Source of the DNA: Candidatus Saccharicenans sp. | GTDB taxonomy: Bacteria; Acidobacteriota; Aminicenantia; Aminicenantales; Saccharicenantaceae | Direction: 5' to 3' | Assembly: GCA_030017715.1 (NCBI GenBank) | Contig: JASEIU010000001.1 | Span: 458,677-522,676 of the forward strand | Length of the DNA stretch: 64,000 nt | Part shown: piece after piece, positions 51,270 through 58,601 of the stretch | Layout of the letters: each line of letters starts with the position of its first letter | How positions within the stretch are numbered: position 1 is the first letter of the stretch | Notes under the pieces: generated by a model | The model's input: the letters and a program-made list of their open reading frames with translations, nothing else | Databases searched by the model: none | What the model was told of the DNA's origin: nothing | Position numbers and translations under genes: made by a program

Positions 51270-52628
51270 ATGACCCGAGTTCTGGTAATAGAGGATGACT
51301 CCCTGGTCAGCCGGACCATTAGTACCCATCTCAAGAAGAAAGGTTTCGAGCTGAAACTGGCCGAGACCGGGGTGGAAGGACTTAAACTTTACGCCGAGTT
51401 TCAACCCGATTTGACTCTCCTGGACGTTAAACTGCCAGACATCAACGGTCTGGAAGTGCTGAGGCAGATCAAGCAGACCAGGAAGAGCGCAGCCGTGGTG
51501 GTAATGACCGCCTTTGATGACATGAAAACCACAGTCGAGGCCATCAAGGCCGGAGCCTTTGAATACCTGGTGAAGCCGCTCGATTACCTGGAGCTGGACC
51601 TGACCATCGACAAGGCCTTTCAACTCAAAGCTCTGGAGGAAAAGGTCAGCTATCTGATCGAAGAAAAACAGAGAGAATACCAGATAGACAATATCATCGG
51701 CCGCTCGCCCCAGATGCGGGAGGTGTTCAAAATGATAGGCTCGGTGGCCAACACCAGAACCAATGTCCTGATTCAGGGCGAAAGCGGAACCGGCAAGGAG
51801 CTGGTTGCCAAGGCCATCCATTACAACAGCCCCTTCCGGGATGAACCATTCATTGTCATCAATTGCTCGGCCATTTCCGATACCCTTCTGGAATCGGAGC
51901 TTTTCGGCCATGTCAAAGGGGCTTTCACCGATGCCGTTAGCGAAACCCGGGGCAAGTTTGAGATCGCCGGCAAAGGCACCCTGTTTCTGGATGAAATCGG
52001 AGACATCTCTCCCAACCTGCAGTCGAAGCTCCTCAGAGTTATAGAAACCAGGGATTTTATGAAAGTCGGGGGTGAGAAGATCCTGAAGACCGAGGCCAGA
52101 ATCATTGCCGCCACCAACCAGAACCTCAAAGAACTGGTAAGCCAGGGCAAGTTCCGGGAGGACCTGTATTATCGTTTGAGGGTGGTGGAGATAAATCTGC
52201 CTCCGCTCAGGGACAGGCGCGAGGACATTCCCGAGCTGGTGGCCTACCTGCTGGAAAAGATTAACCGGGAGCTGAAGAAGAACGTCAGGAAGGTTCCCCA
52301 CGAAGTCATGGAATATCTGGTCAATCTTCCCTGGAAGGGGAACGTCAGGGAGCTGGAGAACGCCCTGACCAGAGCCGTCATCCTGGCCAAGGGGGACGTC
52401 ATTCTGAAGGAACACCTGCCGTTTGAGCCAGCGGTCCAGGCCCAGGACAGGTTTCAGATGCCCAGGGAACTGGTGCCCATGTGGGAGATAGAAAAGCGTT
52501 ACATTAAGTATGTTCTCGAAGCCACCCGAGGCAGCAAGACCCGGGCCTGCCAGATTCTGGAAATCAGCCGCCCGACCCTCGATAAAAAAATCAAGGATTA
52601 CGACCTGAAGGTTGAGACTTCTGAATAA
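51270..52628 (+). CDS. NtrC-family sigma-54 response regulator
   Basis: A 452-residue enhancer-binding activator. The receiver domain (1-120) has phospho-Asp52 in TLLDVKLPD. The AAA+ domain (about 145-370) shows Walker A GESGTGKE, the sigma-54 contact loop GAFTDA (a variant of GAFTGA), Walker B GTLFLDEIGD and the sensor-2 arginine region. A Fis-type HTH is at the C-terminus (SKTRACQILEISRPTLDKKI). It is the cognate partner of the kinase directly upstream. The variant loop is seen in working activators of other species. Two sigma-54 promoters with upstream palindromes lie within 2 kb downstream and are the natural candidates for its targets. Confidence 0.95.
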   Translation: MTRVLVIEDDSLVSRTISTHLKKKGFELKLAETGVEGLKLYAEFQPDLTLLDVKLPDINGLEVLRQIKQTRKSAAVVVMTAFDDMKTTVEAIKAGAFEYLVKPLDYLELDLTIDKAFQLKALEEKVSYLIEEKQREYQIDNIIGRSPQMREVFKMIGSVANTRTNVLIQGESGTGKELVAKAIHYNSPFRDEPFIVINCSAISDTLLESELFGHVKGAFTDAVSETRGKFEIAGKGTLFLDEIGDISPNLQSKLLRVIETRDFMKVGGEKILKTEARIIAATNQNLKELVSQGKFREDLYYRLRVVEINLPPLRDRREDIPELVAYLLEKINRELKKNVRKVPHEVMEYLVNLPWKGNVRELENALTRAVILAKGDVILKEHLPFEPAVQAQDRFQMPRELVPMWEIEKRYIKYVLEATRGSKTRACQILEISRPTLDKKIKDYDLKVETSE

Positions 52629-52653
52629 GGCCCGGGGCCGTTTTCGGGCTTAT
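52625..52653 (+). terminator. Possible terminator of the SBP-kinase-regulator operon
   Basis: ATAAGGCCCG (52625-52634) pairs with CGGGCTTAT (52645-52653), with one bulged G. No T-run of note follows (TTATCTGT), so it may be weak. Confidence 0.4.
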
Positions 52654-52659
52654 CTGTAA

Positions 52660-52687
52660 AATAAATTAACAGCTTGCAAAATTTATT
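52660..52687. promoter_or_regulatory. Upstream palindrome of the orphan receiver gene
   Basis: Perfect arms AATAAATT (52660-52667) and AATTTATT (52680-52687) separated by 12 bases. It ends 63 bases upstream of the sigma-54 promoter at 52751, the usual range for an enhancer-binding site. Candidate site for the NtrC-like regulator. Confidence 0.45.
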
Positions 52688-52750
52688 GTCGGAAGAGATA
52701 GCATTCTGTCTGAAGTGGGCCAGATTTTCCCCAGAAAAGATTTAGCCTTC

Positions 52751-52766
52751 TGGCACAAAACCTGCT
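52751..52766 (+). promoter_or_regulatory. Sigma-54 promoter of the orphan receiver gene
   Basis: TGGCACA AAAC CTGCT: invariant GG and GC at the proper -24/-12 spacing; only one base of the TTGC element differs (CTGC). Twenty-three bases further is the start codon. The element is almost the same as the one at 54481. Confidence 0.7.
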
Positions 52767-52789
52767 CTACCTGTTCATAAGGCCGTGCC

Positions 52790-53155
52790 ATGCCGGAAAA
52801 GAAGATAGTGGTCGTTGATGACGACGAATCCATCAGGAAGACCTTTTTTCTGCTGCTTTCAGAAAAATACAATGTTTACCTGGCCCGGGACGCCGGGGAG
52901 GCGCTGGCCCGGTTTGAAAAAGCTCAGGTGGACATGATCATAGCCGATTTGAGGCTGCCACAAAAAGACGGCCTTCAGATGGCCTTCGATTTCAGAAAGT
53001 CAGGTTATAAGGGCCGTATCATTCTGATTTCCGCCTGTGCCGACCAGGTCCGGCCGGAGGACCTGGAAAAGCTGGGAGTCGACCGGTTATTCATAAAACC
53101 CCTGGACCTCAGCCTGCTGACTGAAACCATCGACCTTCTGCTGTCCGGAAACTGA
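52790..53155 (+). CDS. Single-domain response regulator (orphan receiver)
   Basis: A 121-residue receiver domain with nothing attached: acidic pocket VVDDDES, phospho-Asp53 in MIIADLRLPQKDG, Ser/Thr switch region ILISACA and the conserved Lys in LFIKPLD. AAGG lies seven bases before the ATG. A sigma-54 promoter lies directly upstream. It may be phosphorylated by the nearby kinase and act by protein contact or as a phosphate sink; the output is unknown. Confidence 0.9.
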   Translation: MPEKKIVVVDDDESIRKTFFLLLSEKYNVYLARDAGEALARFEKAQVDMIIADLRLPQKDGLQMAFDFRKSGYKGRIILISACADQVRPEDLEKLGVDRLFIKPLDLSLLTETIDLLLSGN

Positions 53156-53330
53156 GCCTGAAGCCCGGATTTCCTTCCGTTCCCGGCTCCGACCTCGTTT
53201 CAGGGCCCGAGGCCGCATGATTGAGCAGGAGACAGAGCCCCCTGCAGTTATTTTTGGCGGAAGGGTGACGACCTTTCAGTGAATCGACCGGACACTTGCC
53301 CGGCCGTCTCTTAAATTATCGGGGCAAAAA

Positions 53331-53339
53331 TGGTAAACT
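53331..53339 (+). promoter_or_regulatory. Extended -10, leaderless start candidate of the DUF89 gene
   Basis: TGGTAAACT (TG-n-TAAACT) ends six bases before ATG 53346. No ribosome site is present, so the transcript probably starts at the ATG. Confidence 0.45.
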
Positions 53340-53345
53340 GCCTCC

Positions 53346-54212
53346 ATGAAAGCTGAGTCTGAATGTTATCTCTGCCTGCTGGCTCAGGTGTTGCGGACGG
53401 CCGGAGTGCTGGACCTGGATGAACCGGCAGTCAGGGAATTAACCCGGAAAGCCTGCGCCTTTCTGGCCCGGGCTGATTTTGACCGGACACCGCCCGAGAT
53501 TTCAGAAGACCTTTACTCTTTTCTGGCCGATTGCACCGGAAATCCAGACCCCTATAAGCACCTTAAAAAAGAACATGTCGCCCGGGCTCTGAAGCTTTAT
53601 CCGGAGTTGAAGAGCCAGGCTGAAAAATCGGCCGACCCGCTCCGGGCAGCTGTGGAGATTTCTCTGGCCGGGAATGTTATAGATTTCGGGGCCAATTCAG
53701 GCGAAGACTGGTTAAAAGAAGGAAAATTTCTGTCTCCGGAGCCTCTGGGAATCGATGATTATCGGTTGTTAAAAGAACACCTGGAAAGGGCTGACCGGGT
53801 CGTTTTCCTGGGCGATAATGCCGGGGAGACGGTCTTTGACCGGCTGTTTATAGAAATATCCGGCCGAAGACCGGTCTATGCGGTGCGAGAAGAGCCCATA
53901 ATAAACGATGCCACTCTGGAGGAAGCGCTGGATTCCGGACTGGCTGAAGTGGCCGAACCTGTCTCCAGCGGATGTCGGGCACCGGGGACAGTCCTGGAAC
54001 AGTGCCGGCCTGAGTTCAGGCAGATTCTGGAAGAGGCCGACCTCATTATCAGCAAAGGCCAGGGAAATTTTGAATGTCTGGAACAGATCAGCGGGCCATT
54101 CTTTTTTTTACTCAAGGCCAAATGCCGGGTGGTTTCCAGGCACCTGGGGGTAGCTCAGGGAAGTCTGGTCATCATGAGGTCTCACAATTTTAGCCCCCGG
54201 CTTCGGTTTTGA
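53346..54212 (+). CDS. DUF89/ARMT1-like metal-dependent phosphatase
   Basis: A 288-residue protein of the DUF89 family. The N-terminus has the Cys pair ECYLCLLAQ seen in prokaryotic members, then VIDFGAN with Asn and Asp ligands and FLGDNAGETVFD, the core metal/phosphate motif. ISKGQGNFECLE near the end is also typical. Members dephosphorylate sugar phosphates and other damage metabolites (house-cleaning) with Co, Ni or Mn. Substrate unknown. Probably leaderless, from an extended -10. No T-run terminator is seen right after it. Confidence 0.87.
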   Translation: MKAESECYLCLLAQVLRTAGVLDLDEPAVRELTRKACAFLARADFDRTPPEISEDLYSFLADCTGNPDPYKHLKKEHVARALKLYPELKSQAEKSADPLRAAVEISLAGNVIDFGANSGEDWLKEGKFLSPEPLGIDDYRLLKEHLERADRVVFLGDNAGETVFDRLFIEISGRRPVYAVREEPIINDATLEEALDSGLAEVAEPVSSGCRAPGTVLEQCRPEFRQILEEADLIISKGQGNFECLEQISGPFFFLLKAKCRVVSRHLGVAQGSLVIMRSHNFSPRLRF

Positions 54213-54392
54213 TTTCCTGTTTGTGGAGCGTCTCTCTTTTCTTCGGCCTGTTTTTCTCCGGCAATTTTTTCCCTGATGATCTTAACTCTCGCGGAAACAG
54301 ACAGGCGATGATTTAATGAGGGCAGCCCGGTGCGCCTCCTGATGCCGGGCAGCTAAGGCGTAGAGCTTTTCGCCGTATTTTATTCTCTCTTC

Positions 54393-54409
54393 CGTAAAAT
54401 AATTTTACG
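54393..54409. promoter_or_regulatory. Upstream palindrome of the sigma-54 small-RNA promoter
   Basis: CGTAAAAT-A-ATTTTACG, a perfect 8+8 palindrome, 71 bases upstream of the -24 element at 54481. Position and symmetry suit an enhancer-binding activator dimer. Confidence 0.5.
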
Positions 54410-54480
54410 ACCGTTAAACTTTTTTTAAGGTTTTTCAGCCAGATTATTCCCGGTTCAAGAGAGTAACTCCTTATGAATTC

Positions 54481-54496
54481 TGGCACGAAACTTGCT
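54481..54496 (+). promoter_or_regulatory. Consensus sigma-54 promoter
   Basis: TGGCACG AAAC TTGCT is a full match to the sigma-54 consensus (TGGCACG-N4-TTGCW). It lies in a 620-bp gap with no clear protein gene. Start of transcription is expected near 54507. Confidence 0.85.
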
Positions 54497-54506
54497 TATA
54501 AAAAAG

Positions 54507-54656
54507 CGGGTAGCGTGAAATGGCTGGAAGAAGCAGAGAAACGAAAACAATCGACAGACAGTTATTATACATAGATATTTTTGCTGGTCCGGGGAGGGAG
54601 ATATTGAGGTTTGACGGGCTGAACAGAAAGCCAATCTCTCCCTCCCTCTTTGTTTT
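54507..54656 (+). ncRNA. Candidate sigma-54-dependent small RNA
   Basis: Transcription from the consensus promoter would yield about 150 bases to the first hairpin with a U-rich tail (stem 54592-54601/54637-54646, then TCTTTGTTTT), or about 275 bases to the second terminator. The loop of the first hairpin holds a smaller GGCT/AGCC stem. The one open frame (54520-54747, 75 codons) has no ribosome site, odd composition (Pro/Phe/Ser-rich end) and no family resemblance, so an RNA product seems more likely than a protein. Exact ends are inferred. Confidence 0.5.
54592..54656 (+). terminator. Hairpin with U-rich tail inside the sigma-54 transcript
   Basis: GGGAGGGAGA (54592-54601) pairs perfectly with TCTCCCTCCC (54637-54646); the tail is TCTTTGTTTT. 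The 35-base loop is long for a terminator. Confidence 0.45.
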
Positions 54657-54750
54657 CAGGTCAGGCGATGAGCGCACCCATAAATTTATAAATGCCTCCT
54701 TTTTGCCCTTCTTTGCCCTTCTTTCCATTCCCCCTTCCTTCAATTAAACA

Positions 54751-54786
54751 GAGGGGTGCACGGCGGCACCCCTCTCTTTCTTATTT
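54751..54786 (+). terminator. Strong intrinsic terminator
   Basis: Nine-base-pair GC-rich stem GAGGGGTGC (54751-54759) / GCACCCCTC (54766-54774), six-base loop ACGGCG, then TCTTTCTTATTTTC. It would also stop minus-strand transcripts of the THEP1 gene to some extent. Confidence 0.75.
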
Positions 54787-54832
54787 TCAGGTAGACAAAT
54801 CCGGAGGTTTTTTTGCCTTCCGGCCGCCGGGG

Positions 54833-55375
54833 TCAGAAGGGGTTGAATAAAACCCGGATTTTTTCCAGCAACTCGGATTGAATCGGTTTCCGGTTGGCCG
54901 GGGTGAGTTCTAAGACCTTAACTCCAGGGCTGGTTTTAATTCTTTCCATAAACGTCGTTCCCCTGAAGGCGATGGTGGCCAGAAGATTCCCGGGTCCCTG
55001 GATCAGCCTGAGGACAATTTCCCGGAATCTTTCCGAAAGACATTCCATCCTGCCTATCTCATCCACGACTGCCAGCCTGACTTCAGGACCGAAGAACCTG
55101 ACCGATTCCAGGAAAGTTTCAAAACCCTTCAGGTCCACGCGGTATTTTCCAACCCGGTACGGTGTCTTAAGTTCAACATGGCTCAGAATCGCCCGTCGGC
55201 CGTCAGGGCTGAGGAGTTCGAAGCCCAGTCTGGTTCCCTTTTCCCTGATTTCTCTGGTGATAAAACCGGCTATCAGACTTTTATCCGGCAGCCGGTCGAT
55301 AATGCTGGCCACCAGGGTGGTTTTGCCTGAACCCGGCAGCCCGGTCACCAGCAGCTTCAACCCCTGTTCGGACAT
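54833..55375 (-). CDS. THEP1-type nucleoside-triphosphatase
   Basis: A 180-residue P-loop NTPase. It has Walker A VTGLPGSGKTT near the N-terminus, AGFITREIRE, Walker B VVDEIGRMECLSE and LLATIAFRG, all typical of the THEP1 family, which hydrolyses ATP, GTP and other nucleotides; the in vivo role is unclear. ATG 55375 gives the usual family length of about 180 residues. The frame stays open for 60 more codons to 55555, but that part has no family similarity and would overlap the upstream region of the divergent M24 gene. Confidence 0.85.
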   Translation of the reverse strand: MSEQGLKLLVTGLPGSGKTTLVASIIDRLPDKSLIAGFITREIREKGTRLGFELLSPDGRRAILSHVELKTPYRVGKYRVDLKGFETFLESVRFFGPEVRLAVVDEIGRMECLSERFREIVLRLIQGPGNLLATIAFRGTTFMERIKTSPGVKVLELTPANRKPIQSELLEKIRVLFNPF

Positions 55376-55557
55376 ATCAGACGCTTCCGACTTGATTTTG
55401 ATTCTTCCGATATTAAAGGATAAAGCTGGCCGCAAGTCAAAAAAGCGGCCTCCTCCCGAGGCTTTAAGTCTCGGAATCGGTGACGGTTTTGATTGCGCCG
55501 AACCGTTAATTTTATTAAACTCAGACTGCTGACTAATTTTATTAGAGGAAAGCATTC

Positions 55558-56898
55558 ATGATGAAAAAAGCCTTATTTCTGACAGTTCTGGCCTGCGTGC
55601 TGCCGGCGCTGCTGGCCCAGGTACAGGCTCCGGATGTTTATTCAGCCTCCGAGTTTGAAAAACGTCGGTTGGCCCTGATGGAAGCCACTGGCGACGGTCT
55701 GATCATTCTGTTTGCCAGTCCGGGAAACACCGGGGCCGGACATTTCCGCCAGGATAACGATTTCTATTATTTTACCGGTTGTGAGGACGCCAACGCCATC
55801 CTGGTGATGGTTCCGGCCACCAGAGACAGCTATCTCTTTGTTCCCCAGAAAACCGACCGAGAAAAAATAATGGAAGGTGGAAACAGTCTTGATGATCCCG
55901 GAGCCAGGGAAAGGCTGCGGCTGCGAGCTATCTATCCGGTAAGCTATTTTGATGAGTTTCTCTCCAGGCTGTCGGGCCGCCAGGATCAGGTGCTCTATCT
56001 GAGGCTATCGCCTGAAGATTCGGTGGGCGAGGCCCGTTCGGAAACGGCTCTGTTCCAGGCCCGCCGGCACAGAAATCCTTACAATGCCCAGCTCAGCCTT
56101 AATCAATTCCGGGCCGAGAGGTTTCGCCAGCTTTACCCGGCGGCCCAGCTGAAAGACATTACCCCGCAGATAGATGCGCTGCGGATGATAAAAACACCGG
56201 AAGAAATCGCTGTCCTCAGGCGGAACGGCCGGATCTCGGCCGAAGCCGTCAAAAAGGCCATGCTGGCCTCGAGACCCGGGGCCTTTGAGTACGAACTGGA
56301 AGCGGCGGCGGTGGAGGTGTTGCTTAAAAACGGCTGCCGGGGCCCGGCTTATCCGCCGATCATCGGCTCCGGGCCGAATAGCTGCATTCTGCATTATGAA
56401 AAAAACAACCGGGCAATGCAGGCCGGGGAACTGGTGCTGATGGATTTCGGCGGAGACCTCAATTACCTGACGATTGACATCACCCGGACCTGGCCGGTTT
56501 CCGGCAAATTCAGCCAGGAACAAAAAAAGATTTACCGGGCGGTGCTCGAGGTTCAGAAGGCCTGTATTGAGGCTTTTAAGCCAGGAGTAACCGGACGGGA
56601 GGTCCAGGAGTATGTGGCCAGGAAAATGAAAGAGAAGGGAATCGACCCTCTGGGCCTGAAAGGAGGTCTGGGGCATCTGGTGGGAATGTCCGTCCATGAT
56701 GTCCAGACTGCGGATCTTGTCCTCAGAGAAGGCATGGTCATGGCCATCGAGCCGGGCCTTTATTATCCGGAGAAAAACCTCGGCTTCCGGATTGAAGATA
56801 CGGTTCTGATTACCAGAGAGGGCTGCGAGGTTCTGACCTCGGACGTTCCCAAGGAGATTGAAGAGATTGAGGCCCTTCTGGCCAGGAGAAAGTTCTGA
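55558..56898 (+). CDS. Exported Xaa-Pro aminopeptidase (M24B)
   Basis: A 446-residue protein. A signal peptide (about 1-22) is followed by the AMP-N domain (about 30-160) and the pita-bread M24 domain. Metal ligands are visible: LMDFGGD and TIDITRTW (two Asp), GLGHLVGMSVHDV (His), MAIEPGLYY and FRIEDTVLI (two Glu). It removes an N-terminal residue next to proline. Export is less common than in E. coli PepP and suits external peptide use. AGAGGAA lies seven bases before the ATG. pgsB starts 52 bases after its stop, so co-transcription is possible. Confidence 0.93.
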   Translation: MMKKALFLTVLACVLPALLAQVQAPDVYSASEFEKRRLALMEATGDGLIILFASPGNTGAGHFRQDNDFYYFTGCEDANAILVMVPATRDSYLFVPQKTDREKIMEGGNSLDDPGARERLRLRAIYPVSYFDEFLSRLSGRQDQVLYLRLSPEDSVGEARSETALFQARRHRNPYNAQLSLNQFRAERFRQLYPAAQLKDITPQIDALRMIKTPEEIAVLRRNGRISAEAVKKAMLASRPGAFEYELEAAAVEVLLKNGCRGPAYPPIIGSGPNSCILHYEKNNRAMQAGELVLMDFGGDLNYLTIDITRTWPVSGKFSQEQKKIYRAVLEVQKACIEAFKPGVTGREVQEYVARKMKEKGIDPLGLKGGLGHLVGMSVHDVQTADLVLREGMVMAIEPGLYYPEKNLGFRIEDTVLITREGCEVLTSDVPKEIEEIEALLARRKF

Positions 56899-56950
56899 CA
56901 GAATCATCGGTCATGAGCCCGCCTGCATTTGCCGAGAGGAAGAGTCGAGG

Positions 56951-58183
56951 TTGAGCCAGGTGGACCTGATCGCTCTGTTTTCTCTGTTAATTTTTTTGCT
57001 TTATCTATCCGTTGAAACCGTCCGCCTGCGGCGGGATATGAAAACTATTTCCGTCAGGATTGCCGTCAGCGGAATCAGGGGTAAATCCAGCCTTACCAGG
57101 CTGATTGCCGGAGGGCTGAGACAGGCCGGATTGAAAGTCGTGGCCAAGACCACCGGTTCCAGTCCGGTTCTCATCTGTTCCGATGGTCGCGAGCAGGTTA
57201 TCAAACGTCGGGGACGGGCCACTGTTCTGGAGCAGAAAAAACTGGTGGCGGCGGCCGCTGCCGACCGGGCGGATTTCCTGGTGAGCGAAATGATGAGCAT
57301 TCAACCGGAATGTCTGAAAGCCGAGGCCAAATATCTTTTGCAACCTCAAGTTATCGTTTTTAGCAATTTCCGGATTGACCATACCGAATTTCTCGGAGAA
57401 GACAGAGAGCAGATTGCCAGGAGACTGCTGGAGACAGTTCCTGCCGGAACCGTAGTTTTTATTCTCGAAGAAGAGTTCCGGCCCTGGATGGAACACCTGT
57501 CCCTGGAAAGAAGATTTGAACTCAAGACGGTGGCCGGCAGTTTTGAATCGGCTTCTCTATCAGAGATTCTACCTTACCCTGAATTTGAGGCCAATGCCAG
57601 GCTGGCCCTGGCCGTTCTGAAACAATTCGGGGTGTCGGCCGAGCAGGCCCGGCAGGGCTGGATGCATCTGAACCCGGATTCCGGCCGTCCGAGGATGTGG
57701 AAGGTAACGACTTCCAGGAACGGGTCTTTTTATTTTGTCAGCCTGTTTGCGGCCAACGACCCGGAGTCCAGCCTGATGGCCATGGAACTCATCACCCGCA
57801 GACTGGGCTGGCAGGAAGGTAGGAAAATAGGGCTCCTCTCCCTTCGTGCCGACCGGGGGGACCGGACCCGACAGTGGGCAGCGTTCTTAAAGAAGGGAGA
57901 GGTTGATTTTCTGGAATCTTTGATTGTCATCGGCCCCGGAGCCAGGGCCATGGGCAGGACACTCCGGAAATGGGCTCAAGCGACCGGTTGCCAGTTGTGG
58001 ATACTTCCTGACCGAAGGCCTGAAGACGCCATGGAGGGAATCATAGAAGCCGTAAGGAATTGCCGGAAAAGGCTTCCGGCGGTGGAAGGCAAATGTCTGG
58101 TCTTCGGGCTGGGCAACATCGGGGGGTTTGGCTGCCGGTTAATTGATTATCTGGAAAGGACTGCCGATGCCGTCAGAATATAG
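56951..58183 (+). CDS. pgsB: Poly-gamma-glutamate synthase subunit PgsB/CapB
   Basis: About 410 residues, a Mur-ligase-related ATP-dependent amide ligase that joins glutamate through the gamma-carboxyl. An N-terminal membrane helix (IALFSLLIFLLYLSVE) precedes the P-loop VSGIRGKSSLTRLIAGGL. Also visible: KTTGSSP, FLVSEMMSIQPEC and FSNFRIDHTEFLG. I chose TTG 56951 because GAGAGGAAGAG lies just before it and this gives the usual length; the open frame reaches back to 56858 inside the previous gene. It overlaps pgsC by 17 bases. Confidence 0.88.
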   Translation: MSQVDLIALFSLLIFLLYLSVETVRLRRDMKTISVRIAVSGIRGKSSLTRLIAGGLRQAGLKVVAKTTGSSPVLICSDGREQVIKRRGRATVLEQKKLVAAAAADRADFLVSEMMSIQPECLKAEAKYLLQPQVIVFSNFRIDHTEFLGEDREQIARRLLETVPAGTVVFILEEEFRPWMEHLSLERRFELKTVAGSFESASLSEILPYPEFEANARLALAVLKQFGVSAEQARQGWMHLNPDSGRPRMWKVTTSRNGSFYFVSLFAANDPESSLMAMELITRRLGWQEGRKIGLLSLRADRGDRTRQWAAFLKKGEVDFLESLIVIGPGARAMGRTLRKWAQATGCQLWILPDRRPEDAMEGIIEAVRNCRKRLPAVEGKCLVFGLGNIGGFGCRLIDYLERTADAVRI

Positions 58184-58601
58184 CTCCCTGTTCCTCGGCC
58201 TGGTGCTGGCCCTGATTTACAGCGAATTGACAGGATTTTCGCCCGGCGGGTTAATCGTTCCCGGCTATTTTGCCATTTATCTGGCCCAGCCCTGGCGCCC
58301 GCTTCTCACTCTGGCTGTGGCCTTTTTGACGGTTGGTCTGTATCGGCTGGCCTGCAATTATCTCATTCTCTTCGGCCGGCGTCGCTTTGTCTTTATGATT
58401 CTGACCGGAGTGGTTCTGGCCCAGCTCTGGTATCTGCTTCTGCCGAACTTCTTCCCGGAAGCGGTTTCACTCCGGGTCATAGGCTGGGTGGTTCCCGGGC
58501 TTCTGGCTTCGAATTTGGAAAGACAGAAAATCCTGCCGACGCTGGCTTCCCTGATCTTCGTTTCTGTTTTAACCTTCTTTATGGTCAGGCTCTTTTTCTG
58601 A
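58167..58601 (+). CDS. pgsC: Poly-gamma-glutamate synthesis membrane protein PgsC/CapC
   Basis: A 144-residue membrane protein with four to five helices and the PgsC pattern YSSLFLGLVLALIYSELTGF then PGGLIVPGYFAIYL near the N-terminus and GWVVPGLLASNLERQKI later. It forms the membrane core of the PGA synthase with PgsB. ATG 58167 (GGAAAGG upstream) is chosen over TTG 58143. It overlaps pgsB by 17 bases and shares one base (TGATG) with pgsW. Confidence 0.9.
   Translation: MPSEYSSLFLGLVLALIYSELTGFSPGGLIVPGYFAIYLAQPWRPLLTLAVAFLTVGLYRLACNYLILFGRRRFVFMILTGVVLAQLWYLLLPNFFPEAVSLRVIGWVVPGLLASNLERQKILPTLASLIFVSVLTFFMVRLFF

Noticed and set aside
54471..54743. 90-codon minus-strand frame across the sigma-54 promoter region
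   Set aside because: Covers promoter and hairpins, no ribosome site, no family; shadow.
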